Shown here in pieces: positions 44,684 through 57,100 of a DNA stretch of 64,000 nt. Source of the stretch: Plasmodium coatneyi (Eukaryota > Apicomplexa > Aconoidasida > Haemosporida > Plasmodiidae); assembly GCF_001680005.1 (NCBI RefSeq), contig NC_033560.1:1119501-1183500 (forward strand), in the 5' to 3' direction. Both the position numbers and the translations under genes were made by a program. Numbering within the stretch: the first letter of the stretch is position 1; each line of letters opens with the position of its first letter. The notes below the pieces were generated by a model. It was not told the origin of the DNA and did not search any database. It saw only the letters and a program-made list of their open reading frames with translations.

Positions 44684-46431
44684 TTACGAATGGAAGCGTA
44701 TATTATTCTGGTCAACGATCTTATACTGGCTAGTCATTTTTTTCGACCGAATAACCTTATTGGTGTCTGGAATAATGGGCATATCGCCAATGTCCAAGGG
44801 TTTGGGAAATTCCTTAAAGTAGGGATGTTTTAAAGCATCTGCCGCGGAGATCCTATTTTTGGGATTAAAATGCAGCAACTGTTGTAGTAAGTCCAGTCCA
44901 GTGTCTGATAAGTATAGACCTGAGAACTGGTTCGCAACATTAGGAAAATGGGAGCGTATTTTGGTGACGTTCATTTTGATTTTTTTTTTTTTAAAAAGTT
45001 CTTTATTTTTCGAAATAAAAGAGTATTCATAAAATTCGGGGTAGTCTTCCCTATCTGGTAGACCTAACAAGTTTAATATTTTTAAAATCTGGTCAATTTC
45101 GTTTTCCCCAATAAATAATGGCTTCTTGAGAATCATTTCAGCGAAAATGCAGCCAACACTCCATATGTCGATTTTATTTGTATAGCACCTTTCTCCTAAT
45201 AGCAATTCTGGGGCTCTATACCATAACGTTACGACATTTTTTGTAATATTGTGATTATTTATATGGCCAAATTTTCTCGCCATTCCAAAGTCGCAAATTT
45301 TTAGGACGCCTTTATTGCTATACAACAGATTGGTCGTTTTTAAATCTCTGTGCATGACCCAGTTGGTGTGCAGGTAATCAACACCGCTGAGTAGTTGCTT
45401 CAGTAGGCACTTCAGTTCCGAGATGGTAAAGCTCGGGGTTTTGTTGTCCAAGAGCATTTTCAACTCATGCTCTACATATTCCATTACTAGGTAAATGTCA
45501 TTTAGGTGTTTGCCTATCACTACTTCCTTTACTGATAAAATATTTTCATGGTACAATTGGAGCAATATGCTTATTTCCCGAAGGGATGTGATTGCAAACC
45601 CTTCGTGGCGCATGCTCGAAAAGTTCTTCAACTGTTTCAGCGCTACTATCTTCTTCGTCTTTTTGTTTTGTGCCCGGAACACTGCTCCGTATGTTCCTTC
45701 GCTTATTTTATTCAATTTCCTGTAGTTTTTCACGCTCCGGCATCCGTGCAGCAGCCCCTGCGCTTTAATCGCCTCGTCGTCGCTGGGGGGTCCATCGCTT
45801 CCTTCTCCGTCACTTTGCTCTTCGTAACTCCCTTCTATATCACTTCCCAATTCCTCACTTTCGCTTTCGTCCCAGTCTTCTCCTTCGTCTTTCCCCCCCA
45901 CGTTGTCCTTACATTGTTGGAGATGCTTCTCATGACTGTTTTCCCCTTCATAACGGTTACTCTTTTCATGTGGGTTGTGTTCCCCTTCACTTTTAAAACT
46001 TTTCACATGTTTGTTATTCCTCCTGCTTACACCTTCTTCCTCCTCCTGGTTGGTTCCTTCCCTTGTCCGTTTACCAGTGCGATAACTATGATCGCTTGTT
46101 TTATCCGGGGAATGCTTCCTTTTATCGCTTGTCTTGGCAGCCTGCTGTGACTCACCAAAATAGCTATTTTCATCGGCTCGCCTATTATAGTAATGGTAAC
46201 GTGATTTTTCAAACTGGTCCTTTTTCTTTTCATTGCGCTTTGCCATTTCTCTATTGTATCGCATTTCCACTGGGTTGTCCTCGCCGTTTGGGGGTTCGTC
46301 CCCCAGTAGGAGTGTCTGTTGCCACCCTGGTCACGGCGGTTATGATAATGGCGGTCATGCCGATAGTGCGAATCACCCCTACCACCGTGGTGGTGATATT
46401 TCCCCCCCTTTGGGGGCCCCCTGTCTTCCAT
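44684..46431 (-). CDS. CRK1: Cdc2-related protein kinase CRK1 (CDK11/PITSLRE-like)
   Basis: The main exon is 46269-44684. The minimal protein starts at the ATG at 46264. I favour a 5' exon at 46431-46326 (donor CAGGGTGG, acceptor ACAACCCAG, 56-nt intron), giving 563 aa, because that exon encodes a His/Arg-rich start (MEDRGPPKGGKYHHHGGRG) and the frame upstream of 46264 has no ATG before a stop. The amino-terminal ~210 residues are charged and disordered, like RNA-linked kinases. The kinase domain shows ISEGTYGAVF (glycine loop), VALKQL (lysine), ITSLREISIL (the PITSLRE-type cyclin-binding helix), HRDLKTTNLL, DFG and YRAPE. CDK11-like kinases act in the nucleus in transcription and splicing and need a cyclin partner. 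The kinase call is firm; the 5' exon is not. Confidence 0.93.
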
Positions 46432-48540
46432 TTTGCAGTATATTTAAGAAGTGCTCTAAAGTTAAGTTGGCCTTTTTCCCCTGCGTCGCGTAAAAACGGG
46501 GGCAACTCTCCTTCCACTTTGCATGCCTTTTACAAAACGGCTGTTTGTAATTATTAGAAGCTTCTTGCGGTTGTGTCTTGGAATAAATGTAAAATTAGTT
46601 CTTTTTTTTTTTTCACTTGGCTTGCTATACTCGCTGCTGTGAGGTGCGCACAGGGTCTTCTTCCGGCGGCCTAACGTTCGTACTGTACATGTCCCTAGGT
46701 ACATACACATATGCGTAGAGGACGCCACTGATCTGATCGCGCTTGTTTATCTACTTCGCGCACAGCTAGGGGTTGTAGGTGGGCCCCCCATCCGGGAAGT
46801 TCCCTTACCATCCGTCGCACAAATTGTTTTCAACACCTTTGCTGAAGTGGAATGTTTTTTTTTCCCCCACGTCCTCAATTAGGTGTTCATTGTTGTTTAC
46901 GTCATTTGCTTGAAATTTGGGAGAACGTGCTTTGGTGATTTTTTTTTTTTTTTTTTGTCAAGGGAGTTTTCCTCTTCCTGTGCGCATTAAAGCATACTCT
47001 GATTGTAGTCATTTGTTTGTACGTTTCTGTGTTTCGCGCAAACTACGGGTAGCTTTCCCATTTGGAATGGTCTCTTACCGTATATATACTTACCATTTAT
47101 TTATTTCCTATTTATTGGTTTTTTTTTTTTTTTTTTTCGCAAAGTGTGGACTAGAAAATTGGGGCTAATTTTTTTGTGGGGGGGCCCTCTCCTATGCAGT
47201 GCAGTATTGTGCTAGAACGGGTGCTTCCCACTGTGTTAGGGAGGTTTCCCTTGGCCAATCGTTCCCAAGCCGGACTTGCTGAAGATGAAGGAAGAGGGTC
47301 CTTTCCTCGTGCGAAACTGTTCCACAGTGCTAATGACGCTGATGACCGGTGATGATTTTGTTTCTTCTTTTCTACCACCCCCCGATTGTTGCACATTTCT
47401 CTGCGTCAACACATGATCGGAAGGTTTTCTTCTTCCCCCCTTTTGTGAAAACATTGGGGAAGGCACATCGGCTGGAAAGCGCTTACTCTTACACGTTTCT
47501 TGACCGCATCTTTCGTCCACACGACTGATTGGTGTGTAACCATTGGTGATGTGTATCCCTTGCAGAGAGGCATACCTATGCGTTTGTTCATCCTGCATCC
47601 TGGTTAGTTAACGCTCCATTATGTGATTCCCCATTAGGTTCTCAAAAATGGAAGTCAACATGATGCCGTTTCTCCACCCCATCATGGGGGTCAGCAACGT
47701 ATATGTGTAGGACCAAGTTAACATGTTCGAGCAGCATGAGGAAAAAAAAAAAAAAAAAAAAAAACAACCATTAAATGATGCCAACAAATTATGAAACGAA
47801 TTTGGACACACATGTGGTTACTGTATGTGAACATAACACCATGGGCGTTACCCCTCCAGGGGGCTGTCCTTTGCAAGGTCGACTTGTATCTAAACACGAC
47901 ATTCGTACGCGGTTGCGGGAGAAACAAAAATGCACCAGAATCTGAAGCGAAGAAGGCGCGCTGTGGAAAAAAATCGAACGGCTTAAGGGCGTTTCCTTCG
48001 TGTCCACACAACGATTTGTTGCCATTCCCCTCGATGTCTTAATGACATCCACGTTTCTAAGTGGATACGCGTCGGGTGATATTCTGGAGAGATGCAGCAA
48101 AGGCACAAACGTTTCACGCATATGCTGTCGTGTAAAAATAAGCGCAGGGCGGAGAAACGATTTTTTTTTTTTTTTCCCGCGCGGAGAACGGGGCATTCTC
48201 GCGAAAAAAAGAAGCAATTTTTTTAGTGTCCAAAAATGGATCTTCCGTTGGGTAAGCTTCAGCTCTGCGGCGTCTAACATTAAGACTGCATCTGGGTATC
48301 TCTACTGATGGTGTTTTCTCCTTCTTTTTTGTAAATTCGGATGGGCATTTTTCCATTTGAAGGCGTCACCTCAGGGTAAGGAGAGACACGAACATTGCGC
48401 GTCTTCCTCAAAAAAAGCGACATGACTTGATGCCACTTGGTGGAGCCTCCACGATGGTTAAAGGAAATTTCCCATTCTGATTGCTTAATTATTAGTTGGT
48501 TGACCTGCTCCGTCGTAACCCCTTTTCCGTAGTGAAAAGA
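46432..48540. other. Divergent intergenic region, 2.1 kb
   Basis: The promoter space for CRK1 and the ASH-domain gene. T runs lie near 46937-46956 and 47121-47137, and an A run at 47742-47764. One possible mini-exon (48236-48251) is described under the next gene. The remaining open frames are low-complexity and unsupported. Confidence 0.6.
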
Positions 48541-50589
48541 ATGAAAGCCCCGGCGTTCAAACCTTTATGTGACGTTATTCGGATCAAAAAAAGGGAAGAT
48601 GCAGGTGCAGCTACGGGGAGTGAATTATACAAGGCCTTTTTAAATGCCGGGAAGAAGAACGAAGAGGAATTGCGAAACAAAAGTGTAAAAATAGTAATTT
48701 ACGAGCATGTGAAGTATGAAGAGGAGAAGCAGCTGGTGAGTAGCAGTTCGGGGAGCGACTCGGATAGCGGCCATGGTTGTGCTAGCCCACAGGGGGAAAA
48801 TAAAATCGGCAAGAAAGGAAGAAAGAAGAAGGAAACCCAGGGGGAAGAAAATGCCAATCAGCTTAAAAATGGAAGGGAAAGGGGAGCCAAGGATAAAGGC
48901 AACCCGAAAGAAAGCGCAAAAGTAACAGGAAAGGAAAAAACAAATCAAGAGGGAGAACCAACTGCAGGCGGGGCAAAGCAGAATGGGGGAGGGGTAGAAT
49001 ACACAGAGAAGAAGGAAGACGGAGCAACCAAGCAAGGATCCGCTACCACCCCAAATGGAAACACCACTTTGACCTTACACACACAAAAAAGCGACGTGGT
49101 GAAAGAGAGAAAATCGTCCAAAGTACTAGGGACAGTAAAAATTCTGTACAATTTTTATGTAAATTTATTCGATAAGTTAAAGGAAGACGTGGAAAACATT
49201 CAAAGCGGATCTGTGAACAACAACGTCGACCTGTTCCGCGATGTGAACCTCTACGCGAACTGCATTTCTATGTTTGATATAATCAACCTTTGTGAGGATT
49301 TGAAAATAATAAAAACTTTTCTCCACTCGAAAAAGGAATGCGAGCTGATATGGATACTCACGGTGAACTACCTGGACAAGGTAGACGTCAACCTGTTTGA
49401 GCGGTACAAGCATAAGATTGACGTGACGGAGGGGACAAACACGCCAGGTGAGGCGGTCCCATTGGGAGTGGCCGAACAGGGAAAAGAGAGCGAACAGATG
49501 AAGAACAACAAAAGCGAGGCACACATCGAACAGGTAAGTGAAAAAAAAAAGGAGAAGACTAAAAAGGAGGACAAGGCCCCTATTGCGGAGGAGGAAGAAG
49601 CCAGCATTGCAGCTGTTGCATCAGAAGGAACGGGGAACCCCCCAAGCGCAGGCCAAGAAGTGCACAACTTGAAGGAGTACATTTATGCAAAGTGCCACGA
49701 AAGAAAAAACGCCATCATGTTCAGAAAGGTGAATTTTTTTGTCTTCCTGTATGTGCTCATATATATTATCAAAACAAGTTCGCGGAAAATAAAATCGCTT
49801 TCGGATGACATAAAAAAAGTGAGGAGCTTTTTCTTCTTTCTCAATTTGTATGAAAAAAAAAAAACAATCGAAACGCTGAAGAATATATATAAGGATAAGT
49901 ACTTAACGTTTTTCCAAAATTTTAAAAGCAGCAAGGAAATTGAGGAATACAGAAGGAGGAAGATTTTCTGCCACAAGTTTTCCTTTCACAATGTGAATAA
50001 AATTTTAAATGAAAAAGGGGAGGACTTGGTCAGGCTGAAGGAGGCATGCACGCGGAACGGGAAGCAACCAACCAAGGGGCATCAACCTGGGGAGAGTAAC
50101 GCAGAGGAGAGCAACTACGACTTGACCAATTATGTGGAGACAGCCGAATTAGACAGCGACTTCAACTGTACAGGTAACCCCCAGGACGAAAGTGAGAAGG
50201 CATCCCCCCCGCTTTTGAGCCCATACCTACTAGACTATATATTTAAAAATTACTGCTATAAAAAGAAGCACTGGAAAATGAAGGAAAACGCATGGATCAA
50301 CTTTGGGGTGGTGAAAAAGGAAGAAAAGAGGAGGTACAAAGTGGACATTTATAACCACACAAAATTTAACATATCTGTTGATGTGCTAATCGATGAGGAC
50401 CTTCCCATCCTTGCCATTTTTAAGGACAAATTATTTTGCGTCAGCTCCAAGTATTCTATATACCTCCAAATTGATGACAGTAAGGAGGGTGAGTGGTTCG
50501 GGTTCGTGAACATCGTACTGAAGTACAAGAATGCCACTAAGGGCGATGACGCTGTGCGGATCCCTGTCTACGTCCATGTCTGTCCGTAG
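48541..50589 (+). CDS. Protein with carboxy-terminal ASH/MSP-like domain, unknown function
   Basis: From ATG 48541 the protein has 682 aa; the longer frame to 48496 begins at TTG. An alternative adds a 16-nt first exon (48236-48251, ATG then donor GGGTAAGC) joined to an acceptor TTTTCCGTAG at 48532, giving 690 aa with in-frame MDLPLVKRMKAP. The amino-terminal ~55 residues look folded. A long Lys/Glu/Gly-rich spacer follows (~75-200), then a helical region (~205-310), a second acidic spacer, and more helices including VNFFVFLYVLIYIIK. The last ~100 residues form a beta-sandwich-like module: WINFGVVKKEEKRRYKVDIY, then NHTKFNISVDVLI, with a final strand VRIPVYVHV. This is the ASH/MSP pattern common in ciliary proteins and fits the giant gene just downstream. 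I cannot assign a named family. Confidence 0.8.
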   Translation: MKAPAFKPLCDVIRIKKREDAGAATGSELYKAFLNAGKKNEEELRNKSVKIVIYEHVKYEEEKQLVSSSSGSDSDSGHGCASPQGENKIGKKGRKKKETQGEENANQLKNGRERGAKDKGNPKESAKVTGKEKTNQEGEPTAGGAKQNGGGVEYTEKKEDGATKQGSATTPNGNTTLTLHTQKSDVVKERKSSKVLGTVKILYNFYVNLFDKLKEDVENIQSGSVNNNVDLFRDVNLYANCISMFDIINLCEDLKIIKTFLHSKKECELIWILTVNYLDKVDVNLFERYKHKIDVTEGTNTPGEAVPLGVAEQGKESEQMKNNKSEAHIEQVSEKKKEKTKKEDKAPIAEEEEASIAAVASEGTGNPPSAGQEVHNLKEYIYAKCHERKNAIMFRKVNFFVFLYVLIYIIKTSSRKIKSLSDDIKKVRSFFFFLNLYEKKKTIETLKNIYKDKYLTFFQNFKSSKEIEEYRRRKIFCHKFSFHNVNKILNEKGEDLVRLKEACTRNGKQPTKGHQPGESNAEESNYDLTNYVETAELDSDFNCTGNPQDESEKASPPLLSPYLLDYIFKNYCYKKKHWKMKENAWINFGVVKKEEKRRYKVDIYNHTKFNISVDVLIDEDLPILAIFKDKLFCVSSKYSIYLQIDDSKEGEWFGFVNIVLKYKNATKGDDAVRIPVYVHVCP

Positions 50590-50888
50590 TTCTGGGGCAC
50601 AGGGTTCACGGGTTAGGCGAGCCGTGCGTAAACTGTATTTTATAATTTACTTTTTTACATATTTTATTATTATAATAATTATTTTTTTTTTCGCGCGAAT
50701 GTTGGGGAAGGCCCACGCGTGATATGTATTACTTAGAGGGAGTATCGTCTCCGCGCTGCACACTCGCGTATAGAAGCGTGGATGCACTGTTTGGCGCATC
50801 TTTTTAGCCCACTCACCGAAAGGGCTTTCTCCCTGGAGAGGGGACCATAGTTCGATCCACCCTCTTACTTCGCATCGCCACGCCTTTC

Positions 50889-50925
<37 letters not shown>

Positions 50926-51172
50926 CACCCCCTCTCATGTGCACACATACAAACTTGAAGCGCTTCGCGCAAATGCAATATCGTTTGCAAGGAAGTAATA
51001 AAAAGAGGTGAAAAGGGGTGAAGGAGATAAACCTGCGGAATGGAGAATAGCGTCTAGTTTGGTTCCTCCTCTATAGAGCACATATTGGGGAGAGGACCCC
51101 TCCCGCGCGTCGGCTCGGTGATGTCGCTACGGATATAAGTTTTGTGAAACCGTTAATTGTGTTAACCATTCG
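50590..51172. other. Intergenic region between two plus-strand genes, 0.58 kb
   Basis: It contains an AT-rich stretch after the stop and a run of about 35 T (50891-50925). It must hold the 3' end of one gene and the promoter of the next. The spacing and the long T tract argue for separate transcription units. Confidence 0.55.
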
Positions 51173-54100
51173 ATGAGCTCCCCCCCTGTGCTGTCTAATA
51201 GCACTCCCCGCCACCCCCACGTAACGATGCCGGGGGAAGCGCAAAACAAGTTCGACTTGGTGGACGTGGAGCCCAAATTTCTTGAGTTCCACTACGAGTG
51301 TGCAGACAGCGTGGAAACCTTCCTTGAGAGAGAAAAAAATGTAATAAAAAGGAAGCGTTTGAAAATAAAAAATATTTGTACAAAAACGCAGAACATCAAA
51401 ATATGCGAACCGGATTCCAAGTATCTTAAAATTAAGGGAATAAAAAAGAGCAAGTTGGCTCCTGGGACGAGTGAACAAATTTTCATTGAGTTTTCCTTCG
51501 CGGACGTGAATTTTAAAACGGGCAAACTTGCAAACAAAGACAACATCCTGCATGTAGTTAATAGCGTGGAGTCCACTTCGTACGTTACTGTGCAGAGCGA
51601 ATATACAACTGTGAGCATTCCGATTTATATAAAGAAGAGCATACCTGTGTTTGCCTATGATGATGTTATAAACTTTGGGGTCTGCAACGCCAATCGGACG
51701 TACCAATTCGCGCTGAGGGTGAAGAATGTGGGCACGAGGAGGGGCACGTTTGCCCTCTCCCTGGATGATTCGCCAGGGGGAAGTGCAGACAAATGTGCAG
51801 ACGCACGTGCAGATGATGAACCGATGGAGTGTTCGCAGAGCAGGAAAAACTCAATCAAACGCCGCGACCGCAAATGCCACCCTGAAGACATGCTGATTCA
51901 GCTTGACCAGCCTTCCCTCGACCTAAACGTCGGAGAAAGCAAAACGATCAATATCACCGTCAGCAGCAAAGCGGAGGGGAAAATGCAAAAAGAGTATAAA
52001 GTCATTTCGCAACAACATAGCTACTTCGTAGAGAAGCAAAGAAACATCACTATCCTGGCCATTTTCACAAACAGCCATACGTCCTTCCTTTTCAACAATG
52101 AAAAAACGAATCTTCTGAATCTTCACTGCTTGTACTATGGGAGCAGGAAAAAGTACCAGGGGAAAATAAAGAATGAAAACAACTACGGTATAGTTTGCAT
52201 TCCCCAAGTTAATGCCATCAATGTGTTCTATTCCAAGGAGGACCTCCAATCGTACGCGGTAGAGAAAGGGGTGGACCTTTGTCAGATATGCCACGGTAAG
52301 CACTACGCCAGTGTGCACCGTTAGAGGACTGACGCCTACACGCATGCACACAACATCATGCTAATGATGTGTAATGAAACGTATTTTTCCACGTCAATTT
52401 CCCCCATTTGGCACACTTTCCACCACCCTCACACCGCAGATGTGTACCTTCAGGAGGAAGAACACTTAAGCGAAGGGGAAAAAAAGGAAAAGGAAAAACT
52501 GTTCGCCATGACGAAGAAGAGGCTAAAGGGGGAGGAACACATAGGAGTCACTTTCTGCAGGGAGGGAGGATACCCAGTGGAAAAACTATCCTATCAGGAA
52601 GTCACATTTGAGATTCATTCTAAATGTGACGCCGGTCTTTTGCACAGACTTAGTAGGGACACGGCTTACCTGCTCAACTTCCCTGTCGTGGTGGAGTTAT
52701 CACTGCGGGTGGGACGGTCTCGCCAGGAAAACAACCAAGTTTATCACGCAACCAAGCATGTGCATAGTGCAACACAACAGGTGCACCTTTCAACCCATGA
52801 GAACGACCACACGTTCGACGAGGAGGTTAAGCTGTGTGTGGCATTCTGCTTGACCTTCCCCTGCGTCCTGCCCAGCACCTACCTTCTGAACTATGACAGC
52901 ATAGCCCCCAACGAGGGAAAAACGCTCATCCTCGAGTTAAAAAACAGAAATAAATTCCTGACGGTTAATTATACCCTTTCGAAGATCCCCTACTTGACGC
53001 TGAGCAAAAAGGAGGGGGTAATCTCCCCCCAGGGGAAGGCAGTCCTATCGTTAAAACTTCAGTGTGATAGCGTCAAAATGATGGACGAATACATGTACCT
53101 CTATTTTTGCAACAATTTGTATTTCATTGTCCTTCTGGTAAGGGGGAATATCACTTCTACGAATGCATTACGGAAAGGATCGTCCTCCATTCTGCTTAAC
53201 CCGAAAGGGGACTCATTTAAAAGGAACACCCCCACACATGGTAATTCCAAACAGAGCCACGATGAAGTATACGAACAGATACTCGCAAACCTAGAACTGG
53301 AAAAAGTGGACAGGAACTTTTACCAACTGGATGGAAAGCTAGACAAATATAAGTACAACGAGAGATTCATCAACTTTTTAAAGAAAAATAAAAAAAGGTA
53401 CAACGATGTTTTGAAGCTCATGTATGAGGAGAGAAAAAAGGGGGAGCAATCAATCCAGAGTGGGACCCAAAGTTTAGGCTCCCCTGAGAAAAGTGATCAG
53501 ATGAAGGGCACAGATAGACTCTCCAAAATTGTAAAGGACAAATTTATATACGTGAATGATCCCCCAGTGGAGCGAATCTCCAGCACATGCATACAGAAGG
53601 GAGTCTACGAAAGAGAGAGGAAGAAATACATCCAAATGAAGACACAAAATTTGAAAATAAAAAATAGCGAAACTGCACACGCAGAAGGAGAGGAACAACC
53701 CTACTTGATGCAGTTTGACATGCTAGACGAAGAAGAACTGAAGAAAGTGCAATTCGTAAGGATCATCCAATTTGGGTATGTCTTCCTCGGAATAGATTAC
53801 ACGAGAAAGTTTGTTGTCTTTAACCGGAACAAGCAGTGCAACGTAAAGTTGGCCCTCAGTCATAGTGACAACGTCACGACTGACGGGGACAACAACCTTT
53901 TACTAGTCGGAAGGGATTCTCACAAAATGAGAAATGTAAAGCTTAACATAAGGCGGGTTACCATAGTGGAGGAACCTCATCAGGATGGTAAAAGCTACGA
54001 CCATACTTGTTTTAACGATGGTAATGTTAGAAGTCAAACTGGAGTTTCTACTTCATTTGCGGAGGGAGATGCACTCACAGGTTCATGTGCCGACTCACAC

Positions 54101-57100
54101 AACGACTTTTTCCTCCTCAAAATGTTTGAAGAGAAAATTTCCCTCACAATTAATGACTCGCATGAGAGGGAGGTCACCCTCGGGGCGACCCTTGTCTTCC
54201 TAAACGTGCTTGTCAACCAGAGCGTTCTCTACTTTCGCTTCTTCGATGAGGACGTCGATATGGGTTGTGAGCGCCACCTGCTTTTGTACAACCCGTTCAA
54301 CGTCCCTCTGCGCGTGGGGATGGTCTGCAACCGAGCCCGCGTTGCGTTGGACCCGGAGATTTCGGTAAGCATGCTCAGGGGTCACATCGTAGAGGTGCAT
54401 CTTTGGGGACCGTTTTCATCTACCCCCTCTCAACTACACCCCGTAGTCACATGTCGACCCTTGATTTTCATTCCCACTTTAGGTACCGCCCAATTCTCAC
54501 AAAATAGTCTCCGTCAATTTTGTCGCCACGGAAAGTGCCACCAGCGTGACCGAGACCATTCGACTGTACTTGGACGGGAGCAGGCTCTACAAAAGGTGTG
54601 TTTACGTGTGGGATATTAACTACATAACAAATTATCTACCTGCCAGATATACGTCACTTCGAAACTTCAACCACTTTGCTTCCCACACCGCAGCGTAAAA
54701 TGCAAATGGATCCCCAACAAGTGCTCCTACAGAGTCACCCCCGTCGAGCTCAACTTTGAAAACGTCCTCCTAAGCAAAAATTATGTGAGGGAGTTTTTCC
54801 TAATCAACACGGGTAGGTGTCCCCCTGGAATTGGTTAATCTGTGTTTGCATGTCTTCTCTTCCCGTGCAAACTGCAACCACGCGTGAAGTGTCTACTCGA
54901 AATTGCTCCTTCATAAATGTAGGAGGGGAGATGCATCCTCGTTACGGAAGGAGGAGCTTCCTTTCGTCACACCTAATAAACCGTTTTGTTTTCCTGATGG
55001 ATCTCCCCATCGCTGGTGCCTACCTCCCCCTACAGGAGACTCCCTGGTGGTGTTCCGATGCAGCTACAAACCGGATTGTGTGAGTTTACTTTCCAAGTAT
55101 AACTACGTGAGGAAGAATGAGAAAGTCAAAATCTTGGTGCTGCTCAATTTAAAGGAAGGCAAAAAAATAAAGGACAAAATTGTACTTACCGTTAGGGGGG
55201 CACCTCAGTTGATTCTCCCCCTGAGTGCCAAGGTGAGCTCAGTGCAACTTCGCAGATGTGCAAAAGTACAGATCTGCTTGCATGTGATGGAGCGAAAATG
55301 ATTTCCCAATTCTTCACTGCAAAGGTTCCATTTAGTTACTTTGCCAAATCCACTATCCTCCCCGCTAACCGTAGGGCACCCCCTCCAACGTCCTCATCTG
55401 TGACGGGCTGCACATCCGGCAAAGAAGAGGAGAGCTAAAATGCTATGAAGTGAAAATATTGAACAGAGGACCATGTGATGAAACCATCCTCTTAGACACC
55501 TCATCTGTGGACTTCCTAAACATCCAAATGGGAGACAAAAAGGAAAGAACCTTCTCCGACAGTATCAGCAAAGAGTACAAGGATGCAAGTAAAAGAGAAG
55601 ATGCAGTAACAACGGAGAGGACTTACAACGAAGAATACGATGATCTCCTGACAGACGAATGTGCCAAGTACCATTACAACAATTTTCTGAAGCTCCACAA
55701 TTGGGTTGCAACGATCTACCAAAATAAAGGGCAAATTCTTCTTAAGGATAGAAGAGAAGCAAAAAAAATGTACAGAGTTGTGGTGCCATCCAAGTGCTTC
55801 CTCTCGTTGTGCATTCAATGTTACTCCACCAAGACGATGAGGAAAGAAATTACTTTCCAGAGTCTGCTCAACCGTAATAGAGTTGCATACGAAACATCGG
55901 AAGAGTTAATAAAAGTAGACATTGAGGAAGGACACTTGGATGTATTTCCCCCTTTTCTACAATTCATGGATTTACTCCCACAACAAGCTGACGAAGCGTA
56001 CATATCATACTTCTCGAGAGAGAAGACGAAAAGACTTACAATCAGAAATGTGTTCAGTCAACCTGTGCAGTGGGCACTCCGCTTGGATGAGGAAAAGCGC
56101 AGGGAAGTTCACATGGTTCGACACGCACACAGGGGGATGGCAGAATTTGCTGAACGGGAGGGGGTATCGGCGAAGTCGAAGAGAGTGGACAGCATCAAAA
56201 CGGTTGGAGCAGCCAAATCGTGCGAAACGGATGAACCGACCCAGGAGCGCCAATACCAAGTGCACCCGAGCAGGGATCGAGGCATTCTACAACCAAACGA
56301 AGAAACAACGGTGGACATAAAGTTAAGCGGCTTCAAAGTGTGCGGAAGGTATGTGGACGTGCTAGACATCTCCTCCTCCCTCTTCAGTGATCACAATGCA
56401 AGGACTGACGACGGCAATCACAGAAACAATCAGAGCGACGCGGCACCAACCCAAAAGGAAGAAACAGAACATGAGATCCATTTCTCCCTCTACATGCTCA
56501 TACATTGCGATACCCCCAAGCTTCAGTTCGATGTAACCTACATAAACATAATTCACAACAAGCTGAACGATTATTGTTCCTTCCCCTTTCACATATATAG
56601 CCATGGGTACAACTACGTCAGGGTAGATTACCATTTCAAGAACCTGCACGCAGAATGTTTTTCCATCTCCCTCGACTTCATTGATGGAAATGAAATAAAC
56701 CAACAGGTGAAGAAGCTACGCATGATGTTGAAGTGCAAAGCGTCCAGGTGTTTGAAGTTCAAGTCTCATATTGTCTTTAGCGTGATGGACCATCACCAGT
56801 ATACCATTCCGCTGTTCGTGAGCATCGACGAGGGGGTCGACTTCCTATTGGAGAAGGCGGCCATCAGTTCGTCCATCGAGGAGATCTGCCATCCGAAGGA
56901 TGAACCGCTGCACCATATGGCGTATGGCCTCCCCCCTGGAGGAAACCACACCGAAGACATAACCATAGATAGAAATCTACACCAGCATATGAACACAACA
57001 GACATGCAATATGACAAACAGAACGAACTTTTCTCCTTTTTTTGCAAAAACGTGGAGGAAATAAAAAGGGAAAATACTAACGGAAATAATATATACAAGG

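Noticed and set aside
45548..46150. 200-aa plus-strand frame opposite CRK1
   Set aside because: It lies wholly antisense to a clear kinase gene, starts inside the kinase domain and has no independent features.
50840..50880. tRNA-like GTTCGATCC motif
   Set aside because: No matching A box, acceptor stem or cloverleaf could be drawn around it on either strand.
54365..54482. Continuous reading frame across exon 2 and exon 3 of the CFAP47-like gene
   Set aside because: The stretch between carries a clear donor and acceptor, and reading through shifts the following ASH strand out of frame; the spliced form gives VPPNSHKIVSVNF.
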